Shown here: one piece after another, positions 17,402 to 25,920 of the stretch
Layout of the letters: every line of letters begins with the position of its first letter
Numbering within the stretch: the first letter of the stretch is position 1
Assembly (NCBI GenBank): GCA_030835135.1
Contig: JAUQWO010000013.1
Span: 29,694-93,693 of the forward strand
DNA from: Bacteroidota bacterium
GTDB lineage: Bacteria; Bacteroidota; Ignavibacteria; UBA10030; UBA6906
Direction of reading: 5' to 3'
Length of the DNA: 64,000 nt
Program-made: the position numbers and the translations under genes
Notes under the pieces: generated by a model
Databases searched by the model: none
What the model saw: only the letters and a program-made list of their open reading frames with translations
Told to the model about the DNA's origin: nothing

Positions 17402-17953
17402 TCACTTCGACAGCGATCCGACCAGCGCTTCGAATTCCGTCTCTGCCGATGCGATGGTCTTCTCCGGACCGGTCATTTTGAAGAACACCGACCCCTGCGG
17501 TCCCGCGACAATGGCACCCAGCAGACGGTAGCCATCCTTCTTACCCATCGACTGCATCATCGGACCGGACGGATTCAGGTATGCGCCGCCGATGCGCACG
17601 GTGGTCACATCCATGCCATTCACCTGCTTCGTCCCACGGTCCGGACCACTCGTCGCTTCGAACTGGCCGACCCAACGGTCGATGTTCGATGTCACATCCC
17701 CACCCGCACCGGGGCCGAAATAGAACACAGCGCACTCGGCACCTTCCGTGTCACCTTCCGCGGCCGGGATCGCGTACGTCGCAGCACGCATCGGCCTCTC
17801 TGCACCCGGAACCCAGCGCTTCGGCACGCCCCACGACACACCTGCGACCGATCCCTTCCCCTCTCCCATCGCCACCGAACCGGTGGTGTCTTTTTTGCAT
17901 CCGGCGAGCACCAGCAATCCTGCCGCAAGCGTGAGCGCTACGAGCTGTTTCAT
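17402..17953 (-). CDS. Putative lipoprotein of unknown function
   Basis: The protein has 183 residues from the ATG at 17953, which has AAAGG seven bases upstream; an ATG three codons earlier is the alternative. The N-terminus MKQLVALTLAAGLLVLAGC is a lipoprotein signal with lipobox LAGC, so the mature protein should be anchored by a lipidated cysteine. The rest is a small beta-rich domain with VSWGVPKRWVPG and a DVTTVRIGGAYLNPSG segment, seen in other uncharacterised bacterial lipoproteins. No catalytic motif is visible. Function unknown. A good terminator follows it. Confidence 0.8.
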   Translation of the reverse strand: MKQLVALTLAAGLLVLAGCKKDTTGSVAMGEGKGSVAGVSWGVPKRWVPGAERPMRAATYAIPAAEGDTEGAECAVFYFGPGAGGDVTSNIDRWVGQFEATSGPDRGTKQVNGMDVTTVRIGGAYLNPSGPMMQSMGKKDGYRLLGAIVAGPQGSVFFKMTGPEKTIASAETEFEALVGSLSK

Positions 17954-18002
17954 ACGCAACATCCTTTCAACGTTTGAATGAACAGATGTGACAATAGACG
18001 AA

Positions 18003-18032
18003 TTTATAGGGCGATATGCAACTCCACGCCAA
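18003..18032 (-). promoter_or_regulatory. Candidate promoter of the lipoprotein gene
   Basis: On the minus strand TTGGCG-N18-TATAAA, inside the last codons of the PAP2 gene, ends about 50 bp before the lipoprotein ATG. The -10 element is strong for this genome; the -35 element is weaker. Confidence 0.4.
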
Positions 18033-18945
18033 CCCGTCCCTCTGTCAGCAATGGATTGATCGTCATCGATGGCTCACGACCGTAACGGGTACTGTCATCG
18101 AACACGCTCGCCGAATGCACCGCAAGTTTCCCGATCAGATGCCCCAGAATGATGCCAAGCGGAAAATCACTGTACCAGTGCATCCCCGCATTCGCAAGCC
18201 CGAATCCCACCGCCCCGATGATCGCGTACGACACCGGCCTGAGCCATGTCGCTTCCGGATAACTCTCCATGAGCACGGTCAGCGTCGTGGTCGTCGTGGC
18301 GATATGCCCCGAAGGGAACGCATCGAATGCAGGTATGTTCTTGTGATACTGCCGCTGATCCGGAAATGGCCGCCAGCTCCCACGCGGACGCGTGGCGTGA
18401 CTCGGCCGCTGCCTGCCGAAGGTGCGCTTGAGCGTCTGCACAAGCAGCCCGGTTCCGAGGATCGCGCGTACCATGGCCGACCCTGTACGCAATGCCCGGC
18501 GGTCGGATGTGGCGAACCCGAAGACCGCGAACGCACCCGCCAGCCCCAGATGAGGAGCACCATCCCCCATCATCACGAATGAATCGCTCAGGTTCCGCTC
18601 TTTCGGTGAGCGTGCATACCAGCGCTCGGAACGCCGGGCCGTGTGATCGTCTGCCGTGATCAGGACCGCCGTCAGAAACCCGGCACCGATCAGCTTTTCC
18701 ATCAGCGTCGGACGCAGGGACGTATGCATCATGAGATTCGGTTGCGCATGCGGCTCCACGGCGAACTGCAGGCTCTCTTCCATCCGTGACGAGAACTGCA
18801 GGTCCAGCAGCATCATCGAAGAGTCCGCCCGCGTCCGCCCGAGATCATGTCGCCGGAATGCCGGCATGTCCTGTCCACTCGCTGTGCACACCAGGGCGCA
18901 GAGCACCAGAAGACACACCGCAAGACCTGCAGAAACATTGAGCAT
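18004..18945 (-). CDS. PAP2 superfamily phosphatase-like secreted protein (paralogue 2)
   Basis: The protein has 313 residues from the ATG at 18945, 7 bp after the upstream paralogue. It has a signal peptide and all three phosphatase motifs of the PAP2/vanadium-haloperoxidase superfamily: KRTFGRQRP, PSGH, and the third motif around HWYSDFPLG. The family dephosphorylates lipid phosphates such as undecaprenyl pyrophosphate or phosphatidic acid in the envelope. Several hydrophobic helices follow. Its neighbour upstream is a clear paralogue, so the pair arose by tandem duplication. The substrate is unknown. Confidence 0.85.
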   Translation of the reverse strand: MLNVSAGLAVCLLVLCALVCTASGQDMPAFRRHDLGRTRADSSMMLLDLQFSSRMEESLQFAVEPHAQPNLMMHTSLRPTLMEKLIGAGFLTAVLITADDHTARRSERWYARSPKERNLSDSFVMMGDGAPHLGLAGAFAVFGFATSDRRALRTGSAMVRAILGTGLLVQTLKRTFGRQRPSHATRPRGSWRPFPDQRQYHKNIPAFDAFPSGHIATTTTTLTVLMESYPEATWLRPVSYAIIGAVGFGLANAGMHWYSDFPLGIILGHLIGKLAVHSASVFDDSTRYGREPSMTINPLLTEGRVGVELHIAL

Positions 18946-18952
18946 GGTGGCC

Positions 18953-19840
18953 TCAGAGATCGATCCGGACAGCGATCCCCGCTCCGTACGGACCGACGAG
19001 CGGGAGGACGGAGACGGGCACATCATTGTTCGTTGGAACCAACTCAGGATGGGATGCGATCATGCCGAAGGAATAGCCGAGCGCGATCCCCAGAGGATAA
19101 TCGCTGTACCAATGAATGCCGGTGTTCGCCATGGCGATGCCGATCAATGCCACGATCGGATACCCGACAGGCCGGACCCACGTCCACTCCGGATAATTCT
19201 CCGCGACAACGGTGACCGCCGCCATGGCCGTGGCAATGTGGCCGGAGGGATAGGCGTCGTAGTGCGGCACATGTTTGTGGTACTCGATCTGGTTCGGAAA
19301 GAAACGCCAGAGACCACCAGGGGCGGTCGATACCAGCGGACTCTCACGGCCGGTCGTGTGCTTGAGAACCTGGATCACCACGCCGGTGGCCAGGATCGCC
19401 TCCACCAACTGGCTCGCCGTCCGGAGAGACCGCGTGTCGTCCGCCACGAATCCCCAGACCGCAAAGGCCCCGGCCAGTCCGAACTGCGGCCGGCCATCAC
19501 CCATGTACTCGAAGAAATCGCTCGTCTCCTTCACCGTGGAGGAGCTGGTATACCATCGGTCCGATGCTTTCCACGTCGCATCGTCCGTGGCAATGAGCGC
19601 CCCGGTGAGCGCAACCATCCCGAGGATCCCCGGGATGTTCTGCACGGTGAACGTCGTCCGGCCATACCGCACCCAATCCCCCGGAATGTTCGTGATCATG
19701 CTGTGCCACCGGAGAGGGGGAGGCTGCATCACCACGCTGCTGTTGCTGCCATCCTGCACCGTGTCGGATGATGACACGATGAGATCGGATTGAGCGAACA
19801 TCTGGAGCGGAATGGCGAGCAGAACAACGATACACAACAT
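18953..19840 (-). CDS. PAP2 superfamily phosphatase-like secreted protein (paralogue 1)
   Basis: The 295-residue protein has a signal peptide (MLCIVVLLAIPLQMFAQ) and PAP2 motifs KHTTGRESP, YPSGHIATA and HWYSDYPLG. Motif 1 ends ESP where the family and its neighbour have (Q)RP, so one phosphate-binding arginine is replaced by serine; activity may be altered. The Asp/Gly-rich region DFFEYMGDGRPQFGLAGAFAVWGF matches the paralogue downstream (DSFVMMGDGAPHLGLAGAFAVFGF), confirming duplication. It is encoded 7 bp before the second copy, in an operon. Confidence 0.83.
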   Translation of the reverse strand: MLCIVVLLAIPLQMFAQSDLIVSSSDTVQDGSNSSVVMQPPPLRWHSMITNIPGDWVRYGRTTFTVQNIPGILGMVALTGALIATDDATWKASDRWYTSSSTVKETSDFFEYMGDGRPQFGLAGAFAVWGFVADDTRSLRTASQLVEAILATGVVIQVLKHTTGRESPLVSTAPGGLWRFFPNQIEYHKHVPHYDAYPSGHIATAMAAVTVVAENYPEWTWVRPVGYPIVALIGIAMANTGIHWYSDYPLGIALGYSFGMIASHPELVPTNNDVPVSVLPLVGPYGAGIAVRIDL

Positions 19841-19965
19841 GAACGGGAGGCGGATACCATTTCTCCTGTCAGGTGAAGATCATCGGACCACGTGGCGGTA
19901 ATGACAGAGTCGTAGTAATGATACGACTACCCGCCATTGAAATCAAGAGTGCAACAGTCCCCTTC

Positions 19966-20619
19966 TCACCGTACGGCCTGACGGTGCCGGTCTATCCACG
20001 CAGCCCACAGAACGAACAACCAGCTGGCGTTCCCCGCGATCCCGATCATCCCCACGTCGGGAGGCGGCGGGCCGACAACATTGGCCACATAGATGCCCAC
20101 CAGAACCACCAGAAGCCCGGCCAATCCGTACGAACCGGTCCGGTCCTTCGCCTTCGTAGCACCCACATACAGGAAGGTGCCAACGGCAAGAAGCCCGAGT
20201 TCCAGGACCAGCGTCAACGGCAGCGAATTCCACAGACCGAGTCCGACCCGCGGTTCTCCCGTGAAATGCAACGGGAGGTCCGGTCTGTGGACGATAAGGT
20301 CCAATACCCAGTGGCTAACCACAGCCAGTCCGACGACCAGGGAATTCGTCCACGATCGCCTGAGAGCAAAGTACACGCCACCAACGATCCCGCCCCACAG
20401 GAGTACCCCCACCAGACTGTGTGACACGGGATAATCGTAGAAGTCGAGCGGTGTGACCACGGTGTTCCCTGGATCGAGACGTACATGCTCGACTCCGGCC
20501 AGGAGGAGGAGCGGCCAGAGGAGATCGATGAACTGTGACGCCATCACCAGCGTACCAAGCGACGCGTTCGGCGCGACACGCTTCGCACTCAGCGCAACAG
20601 CATAATGACCGAGGAACAT
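19966..20619 (-). CDS. Conserved multi-pass membrane protein (YdjM/DUF457-like)
   Basis: The protein has 217 residues from the ATG at 20619; the frame upstream to 20775 overlaps the ychF promoter and is not conserved-looking. It starts MFLGHYAVALSAKRVAPNASLGTL and contains DLLWPLLLL, YPVSHSLVG and VVSHWVLDLIVHRPD. These His/Asp motifs in membrane helices resemble membrane-bound metal-dependent hydrolases of the YdjM/DUF457 type. Five or six helices are evident. Enzymatic activity is not proven for close relatives. It is divergent from ychF. Confidence 0.7.
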   Translation of the reverse strand: MFLGHYAVALSAKRVAPNASLGTLVMASQFIDLLWPLLLLAGVEHVRLDPGNTVVTPLDFYDYPVSHSLVGVLLWGGIVGGVYFALRRSWTNSLVVGLAVVSHWVLDLIVHRPDLPLHFTGEPRVGLGLWNSLPLTLVLELGLLAVGTFLYVGATKAKDRTGSYGLAGLLVVLVGIYVANVVGPPPPDVGMIGIAGNASWLFVLWAAWIDRHRQAVR

Positions 20620-20802
20620 GGAGGAAGCCTTTCCCTCATTGAGTGATCCGATCGGCAGTGCAGGGACACTCCGATCATGCAGGAAATATCCAATCAGAAC
20701 ACCCGGGACGCGCAAAGAGTTGCAGGGGCGACGGCCTGAGCAGAAATCCGGGAAAATCCGTATCTTGTGCCGCACTCATACACCCACTCAGCGGACCTTG
20801 CT

Positions 20803-21888
20803 ATGCAGATCGGTATCGTCGGACTCCCATTTTCCGGAAAATCAACGCTCTTTCAGGCCATCACGCGCACACACATCGATCCCGCCTCACTGTCGCGGGG
20901 AGAGGCGCATCAGGGGGTCGTGAAAGTACCCGATGTCCGCCTGGAGAAGCTCACCGAGTTCTTCTCACCCAAGAAAACGGTCCATGCGACGATCGAGTTC
21001 GTGGATGTGGTCGGCCTGAAGAAAGGCGAATCGGGCTCCACGCAGTTCACCACGAACTTCCTCGGGAACGTGAAGAACGTCGATGCCATGGTGCAGGTCG
21101 TCCGCCTCTTCGCGGACCCCTCTGTCCCTCACCCCGACGGCTCGGTAGATATGATGCGCGACATCGCAACCTTCGAGACGGAGTTCATCCTGGCCGACCT
21201 CGGCATGCTGGAGAATCGCATCGACAAGATCAGGAAGCAGCTCCAGAAGCTCCAGGATGAAGCACTGAAACGCGAACTCCCCCTGCTCGAACGCTGCCAT
21301 GGATTCCTCGAACAGGAGAAGCCGCTGCGCGACCAGGAGTTCACAAAAGAAGAACTCGTGATGCTGCGGACCTACCAGCTGCTGACACTCAAGCCGATGC
21401 TCATCGCTCTGAATTTGGACGAGACCCAGCAGGCCACGGCCGCACAGGCCGTCGCCGACGTCGCCGCAAAGAAGGCCGGCACACAGACGAAGGTCCTCGC
21501 CTTCTTCGGCAAGATCGACATGGAGATGTCCGAACTCTCCGCGGAGGAAGCAAAAGCATTCATGGGGGAATATGGCATCACCGAATCGGCGCTCGACACA
21601 CTGATCCGTGAATCCTATCTCCTCCTGGGCCTGCAGTCGTTCCTCACCGCAGGCGAGGACGAGTGCCGCGCATGGACCATCCGCAAAGGGATGACCGCAC
21701 AGGAATCGGCCGGGGTGATCCACTCCGATTTCTACAACAAGTTCATCCGTGCGGAGGTCGTTCACTATGATGACCTCGTCGCCGCCGGAGGGTCGTTCGC
21801 GAAAACGAAGGAAGCCGGTGTGTGGCGGCTCGAAGGGAAGGAATACATTGTGAAGGACGGCGATATCATCTCGGTGCGGCACTCCTGA
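20803..21888 (+). CDS. ychF: YchF/Obg-related ribosome-binding ATPase
   Basis: The protein has 361 residues from the ATG at 20803 (MQIGIVGLPFSGKST, P-loop at 7-15). It contains the switch region FVDVVGLKKGES, a coiled-coil arm in the middle (ENRIDKIRKQLQKLQDEALKREL) and a C-terminal TGS-like domain ending VKDGDIISVRHS. YchF proteins bind the ribosome and prefer ATP to GTP. The switch motif diverges from the common FVDIAGLVKGAS form, so this belongs to a divergent subgroup of the family. It is monocistronic, and its 3' end lies in a hairpin shared with the convergent nuclease gene. Confidence 0.88.
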   Translation: MQIGIVGLPFSGKSTLFQAITRTHIDPASLSRGEAHQGVVKVPDVRLEKLTEFFSPKKTVHATIEFVDVVGLKKGESGSTQFTTNFLGNVKNVDAMVQVVRLFADPSVPHPDGSVDMMRDIATFETEFILADLGMLENRIDKIRKQLQKLQDEALKRELPLLERCHGFLEQEKPLRDQEFTKEELVMLRTYQLLTLKPMLIALNLDETQQATAAQAVADVAAKKAGTQTKVLAFFGKIDMEMSELSAEEAKAFMGEYGITESALDTLIRESYLLLGLQSFLTAGEDECRAWTIRKGMTAQESAGVIHSDFYNKFIRAEVVHYDDLVAAGGSFAKTKEAGVWRLEGKEYIVKDGDIISVRHS

Positions 21889-21910
21889 CCCGGCCCACCG
21901 GACGTATCTC

Positions 21911-21940
21911 CTGACGCCGCCCCTCCCCGGGCGGCGTCAG
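21911..21940. terminator. Perfect 12-bp hairpin between convergent genes
   Basis: CTGACGCCGCCC and GGGCGGCGTCAG are exact arms around CTCCCC. The stop codon of the minus-strand nuclease gene (21937-21939) lies inside the right arm, and ychF ends 22 bp before the left arm. No U-tract. Probable bidirectional 3'-end signal. Confidence 0.65.
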
Positions 21941-23076
21941 CGTATCAGCGCGATCTTCCGCACCGCGGTCCCGGCATCCGTCCGGATCCGCGCAAGATAC
22001 ATCCCCGAGGCCAACCCCTCCGCGTTGAACCGCACACGCACGATCTCCCCTCCCCCGGCAACGCCGTCATACACCACCCCGATCTCCTGCCCGAGCAGCG
22101 TATGCACGGTCAGCGTGACGTGGCCGGTCTGCCGCACGGCAAAGGGAATGGTCGTCGTACCGTTGAAGGGGTTCGGATAATTCGCCATGAGCGTCATGGC
22201 CTCGGGCAACAGCGAAGGCGTCTCCACCGACGTCGGCCCGAGCAAGCCCGCCTGGTGCCAGGCATACTGCCAGAGCGAGGCGAGCACGACGGTCGCGTCC
22301 TGCACAAGCTGTATGGTCATCGTGTCGGTACTCGCCCAGAGACTCGCATAGTACGTCGACGAATAGCTCCCGCCACTGGCCAGCTTCGCACGCGTGTCCG
22401 CGTGCAGAATGGAATCCACGAGCACCTGCGACCGCAGGATGTACCCGAAGATATACTGATACGGATCGGTGACCTGCTGCAGTTGTCCCTTGCTCACCAC
22501 AAGGGCCGACTTGTACGTGCTGATCATGCTCGATTCATACCGCGCATGGATGCCGCTGTTGCCGGTCATCGCCCCATCATAGTTCTGCGTGCAGTGCAGC
22601 GGCTGAAAGACATCACCCACATAATGCCCGATGTCCGCCGCCGACTGGTACGCTTTCGTCCAGTCCCCGCGCTTCGCCTGCGCCGTGAGCGAGTCCACCG
22701 CCCAGAGCGTCGCCCACGGCAGGATCCCATTCTCCTTCACGATCGTCCACCCATAGGTGGTGATCAAGGACGGGAGCGACGGCGTGAGCTGCGTGAAGTT
22801 GGGATACCAGTCGATGTCCAGATAGTGCTTCGGCGCCTCGGCAGTGTCAGCCGATTTCCGGCTGTCCGCATCGCTGGCGTGACTCGCCAGGTACGACTGC
22901 TGGGCGGCAAACGTGGCCATCTCCGCCGGCAAATGGATCACCGCATTCCGGTTGATGATCTGATGCACGGTGCTCCCCCATCCGAATGCAACCCCGGGAA
23001 CGCCTCCGGCGAGGATGAGAGCACACAATGCGACGAAGCGAAGACGGGGAGGCATGGCGATCGGGAATGACATCAT
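21937..23076 (-). CDS. Secreted S1/P1-like nuclease or zinc phospholipase with type IX sorting domain
   Basis: The 379-residue protein has a signal peptide followed by mature WGSTVHQIINRNAV, where Trp1 and a following His ligate zinc in the S1/P1 nuclease and phospholipase C fold. Further zinc-ligand motifs are HYLDIDWYP, DIGHYVGDVFQPLHC and GIHARYE. A C-terminal beta-sandwich domain begins YPNPFNGTTTIPF (about 300) and ends GMYLARIRTDAGTAVRKIALIR, the type A sorting signal of type IX secretion. It probably cleaves single-stranded nucleic acid or phospholipid outside the cell. The specificity cannot be told from sequence. Confidence 0.82.
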   Translation of the reverse strand: MMSFPIAMPPRLRFVALCALILAGGVPGVAFGWGSTVHQIINRNAVIHLPAEMATFAAQQSYLASHASDADSRKSADTAEAPKHYLDIDWYPNFTQLTPSLPSLITTYGWTIVKENGILPWATLWAVDSLTAQAKRGDWTKAYQSAADIGHYVGDVFQPLHCTQNYDGAMTGNSGIHARYESSMISTYKSALVVSKGQLQQVTDPYQYIFGYILRSQVLVDSILHADTRAKLASGGSYSSTYYASLWASTDTMTIQLVQDATVVLASLWQYAWHQAGLLGPTSVETPSLLPEAMTLMANYPNPFNGTTTIPFAVRQTGHVTLTVHTLLGQEIGVVYDGVAGGGEIVRVRFNAEGLASGMYLARIRTDAGTAVRKIALIR

Positions 23077-23100
23077 GGACAGGTACCGTCGATTGACAGT

Positions 23101-23616
23101 TCAGTGAGGAAGCGAAGCGAGAACCCGCTTCGCGCGGGCATGGAACGCACCGGTTCCATAGGGGAGATGCTGTTCAATGACCAGCCGGAGCTCGCGGGCG
23201 AGTTCCGGTTCTTCACGCACCACGCGTTCGAGCACGGTCATGGCACACGCCCTGACCGCTATGGGCGAAGCGGGCGACGCCAGCTCATCGAAACAGACCG
23301 TCGCTACTTCGCCGAGCAACCGGGGCGGGATGTCCACGAATTGCAGGGCCCGGACGACATTCCGCCGGGCGGCATCATGAACGCCTGGCTCGCGCATCTT
23401 CTTCATCAGCTTCGCAAGCCACGGCTTCAGGAGATACCCGCGGTCGTCCGCCAGCACCCCCACCACCCACGCCGCCCGCTGGGTCAGCAGCGGGTCCTTA
23501 CCCAGAAACACCTCCATTACGGCCTTCACCCGCACCGGATCATGACCGATCCATCGCACGATCCGGTCCGTGTTCTTTCTCGAATGCTCCACCAGCAGCT
23601 GGTTTGCTACGTCCAT
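23101..23616 (-). CDS. HEAT-like helical repeat protein
   Basis: The protein has about 171 residues from the ATG at 23616 (MDVANQLLVEHSRKN); the frame opens eight codons earlier. It is all-helical with repeated pairs such as LTQRAAWVVGVLADDRG and DAARRNVVRALQFVDIP, which resemble HEAT/Armadillo repeats used for protein binding. No enzymatic motif is present. It lies between the nuclease gene and the agmatine genes on the same strand but separated by gaps of 24 and 73 bp. Function unknown. Confidence 0.7.
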   Translation of the reverse strand: MDVANQLLVEHSRKNTDRIVRWIGHDPVRVKAVMEVFLGKDPLLTQRAAWVVGVLADDRGYLLKPWLAKLMKKMREPGVHDAARRNVVRALQFVDIPPRLLGEVATVCFDELASPASPIAVRACAMTVLERVVREEPELARELRLVIEQHLPYGTGAFHARAKRVLASLPH

Positions 23617-23689
23617 TGTGCGACCCCGCGCATAACGCAACGCTCTGCTTCGTTGTCTTCTGTCGTTAACCTTGGTCCTCCGGCGGCCC

Positions 23690-24766
23690 TCAGGCCTCCG
23701 ACGGCTGTTGCTGCGTCAAACAATGCAGCGTCCCCAGCCCCCACACCAGATCCACCGCATGGATCCCCACCACCGGCCGGTCCGCGAACAGTTCACCCAG
23801 CGTTCCGAGAGCGATCCGGTCATTCGGATCGTTGAACGTCGGTACGATGACCGCGGCATTGGCAATGTAGAAGTTGGCGTAGCTCGCAGGAACTCGCTGT
23901 CCGTCGAAGATCAATGGTGCGGGCATCGGCAACGATACGACATCCGGCCGCGTGCCGTCCGCCAACCGCGCACCCTGCAATCGTTCGAAGTTCTCCCGCG
24001 TGATCCGGTGGTTCGGATCCTTCGGGTCCTTTTCATCCACCAGCACCACGGTGCGCTCGTTGACGAACCGGCAGAGGTCGTCGACGTGCCCGTGCGTATC
24101 GTCCCCCGCAATGCCATCGCCGAGCCAGATCACCTGCTCCACGCCGAGATGCGCGCGGAATACCTCTTCATAGTCAGCACGGGTGAAGCCGGGGTTGCGG
24201 ACCTGGAGGGTCGGATGCATCAGGCATTCTTCCGTCGTCAGCAGTGTTCCCGTGCCATTCACATCGATGCTGCCGCCTTCGAGCACCACCTCGCGGCCGT
24301 TGTGCTTCACCGTGGTCAACGGCTTCTTCAGCTTCAGTGCCGCGCGCACCGGCACGCCGTCATCCTTCTTCCAGTCGGGGTACTTCGCCCATGCGGAGAA
24401 CCGGAACCGGAGAACGGCTGTGGAGCCCCGCTCATTGCGCACGAACATCGGCCCCATATCCCGCGTCCAGCCACGGTTCGTCGGGAACCGGAAGAATTCC
24501 ACCTGCCGGAGATCCACGCCCGCGCGTGCCAGGACCCGGCGCGCCTTCCCTTCATGGGCAGCATCATGCACGATGATGCGAAGGATCTCGCCCGGTGTGA
24601 TCTTGCGTGCCATTTCCCCGAAGACCCAGGGAATGGGCGCGAACTTCCCCGGCCAATCCGTGACGTTCGCCGGCCACCCGATCCACGTGGCCTCATGCTT
24701 TGCCCACTCGGCCGGCATGTGCGATGCTGCGCGCATGGTCTTCGTCATCCTCCGTCCGTCGTTCAT
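23690..24766 (-). CDS. aguA: Agmatine deiminase (peptidyl-arginine deiminase family)
   Basis: The protein has about 358 residues. It converts agmatine to N-carbamoylputrescine. Family motifs are WTRDMGP in the first third, DTHGHVDD in the middle and the catalytic cysteine in WGLGTLHCLTQQ near the C-terminus. The likely start is ATG at 24766, 2 bp after the stop of the upstream amidase; an ATG at 24748 next to GGAGG is an alternative. Together with the upstream gene it completes the agmatine-to-putrescine route. No arginine decarboxylase is in the window, so agmatine must come from elsewhere. Confidence 0.93.
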   Translation of the reverse strand: MNDGRRMTKTMRAASHMPAEWAKHEATWIGWPANVTDWPGKFAPIPWVFGEMARKITPGEILRIIVHDAAHEGKARRVLARAGVDLRQVEFFRFPTNRGWTRDMGPMFVRNERGSTAVLRFRFSAWAKYPDWKKDDGVPVRAALKLKKPLTTVKHNGREVVLEGGSIDVNGTGTLLTTEECLMHPTLQVRNPGFTRADYEEVFRAHLGVEQVIWLGDGIAGDDTHGHVDDLCRFVNERTVVLVDEKDPKDPNHRITRENFERLQGARLADGTRPDVVSLPMPAPLIFDGQRVPASYANFYIANAAVIVPTFNDPNDRIALGTLGELFADRPVVGIHAVDLVWGLGTLHCLTQQQPSEA

Positions 24767-24768
24767 GC

Positions 24769-25686
24769 TCAACGATAGTACCGGCGTGTGATGTCGCCAT
24801 ACATGTCGATCCGCCGGTCGCGCAGGAATGGCCAGTTGCGGCGGATGTTCTCCAGATGCGCCGGATCCACGTCCGCCACCAGCACTTCTTCCTTGTCCTG
24901 GGATGCTTCCGCGATCACGACGCCCTGCGGATCGCAGATGAATGACGAACCCCAGAACTCGATGCCGGGCGAATCGGCGACCTGCTTCTCCAGCCCGATG
25001 CGGTTGGCGGCGGCAACATACACGCCGTTCGCTATCGCGTGCCCGCGCTGCACGGTCTGCCACGCCTCACGCTGCGCCTTCCCATACTGCTCTTTCTCGG
25101 AAGGATGCCACCCGATGGCCGTAGGATAGAAGAGCACCGACGGATCCTGCAATGCGGAAAGGCGGGCCCCCTCCGGGAACCACTGGTCCCAGCAGATGAG
25201 CGTCGCCACACGTCCAAACTTCGTGGTGCATGCCTGGAACCCGCGGTCGCCTGGCGTGAAGTAGAATTTCTCGTAATACGCCGGATCATCAGGGATGTGC
25301 ATCTTCCGGTAGAACCCCACCGTGGACCCGTCGGCATCGATCGTGGCTGCACTATTATAGTAGACGCCGGCGCCGGCGCGCTCGAAGATAGGTGCCACGA
25401 TGGCAATGCCGTGCTCGCGGGCAACGGCCGCGAGTGCCTCGGAGGTCGGGCCCGGGAAGGTCTCGGCGAGGTCGAAGAGTGCCACGTCTTCCCGCTGACA
25501 GAAATACGGCGAGCGGAAGAGTTCGGGCAAACAGATGACCTGCGCACCCTTCCGGGCCGCCTGGCCGATCATGGCGATGGCTTTGGCGAGATTGGCACCG
25601 GCATGGGAGGACATCGACATCTGTACGAGGCCGATACGGAACGGCGTATGCTGCGACATGGGTTCCACCTTCACGATACTGGGCAA
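24769..25686 (-). CDS. aguB: N-carbamoylputrescine amidase (nitrilase superfamily)
   Basis: This 305-residue carbon-nitrogen hydrolase has the catalytic triad Glu55 (LPELF), Lys128 (YRKMHIPDD) and Cys165 (ICWDQWFPE). The context YYEKFYFTPGD and HIPDDPAYYEK matches AguB, which hydrolyses N-carbamoylputrescine to putrescine, CO2 and ammonia. It is 2 bp from aguA, so the two steps are made together. The start is at 25686, or at ATG ten codons later (MSQHTPF). The residue order and context make the AguB assignment firm. Confidence 0.94.
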   Translation of the reverse strand: MPSIVKVEPMSQHTPFRIGLVQMSMSSHAGANLAKAIAMIGQAARKGAQVICLPELFRSPYFCQREDVALFDLAETFPGPTSEALAAVAREHGIAIVAPIFERAGAGVYYNSAATIDADGSTVGFYRKMHIPDDPAYYEKFYFTPGDRGFQACTTKFGRVATLICWDQWFPEGARLSALQDPSVLFYPTAIGWHPSEKEQYGKAQREAWQTVQRGHAIANGVYVAAANRIGLEKQVADSPGIEFWGSSFICDPQGVVIAEASQDKEEVLVADVDPAHLENIRRNWPFLRDRRIDMYGDITRRYYR

Positions 25687-25739
25687 AGTGCTGTAACATA
25701 CGCAAAAGAGATGAGAGGGGAAAGTGCGACATTGATGGA

Positions 25740-25777
25740 CGAGCCCCTGAACGGGGTCACAAAGGACCCCAGGCTCG
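25740..25777. other. Nested hairpin between aguB and the M28 peptidase gene
   Basis: Outer arms CGAGCC/GGCTCG enclose GGGGTC-ACAAAG-GACCCC. It lies in the divergent intergenic region, upstream of the peptidase promoter, so it may be an operator or simply a structural sequence. Confidence 0.4.
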
Positions 25778-25861
25778 CAACAAGAAAGGCGGTCCCTGTG
25801 CTGTCGCCGTGGGTGGATGGGGTCTCAGGATGGCCGGTCAGTCAGAAACATGAGGAGGGCT

Positions 25862-25890
25862 TTGTGGAGATGCACGATTGTTGCTATATT
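25862..25890 (+). promoter_or_regulatory. Promoter of the M28 peptidase gene
   Basis: TTGTGG-N17-TATATT lies 30 bp before the ATG at 25921. TTTG-N20-TATATTGC in the same place also resembles the Bacteroidota -33/-7 consensus (TTTG and TAnnTTTG). Confidence 0.55.
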
Positions 25891-25920
25891 GCACGATCTC
25901 TCACCACGCACGAGGTACCG

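Noticed and set aside
23690..25063. Long start for agmatine deiminase at 25063
   Set aside because: The extra N-terminal part overlaps the C-terminus of the amidase gene and is Arg/Gly-rich shadow sequence.
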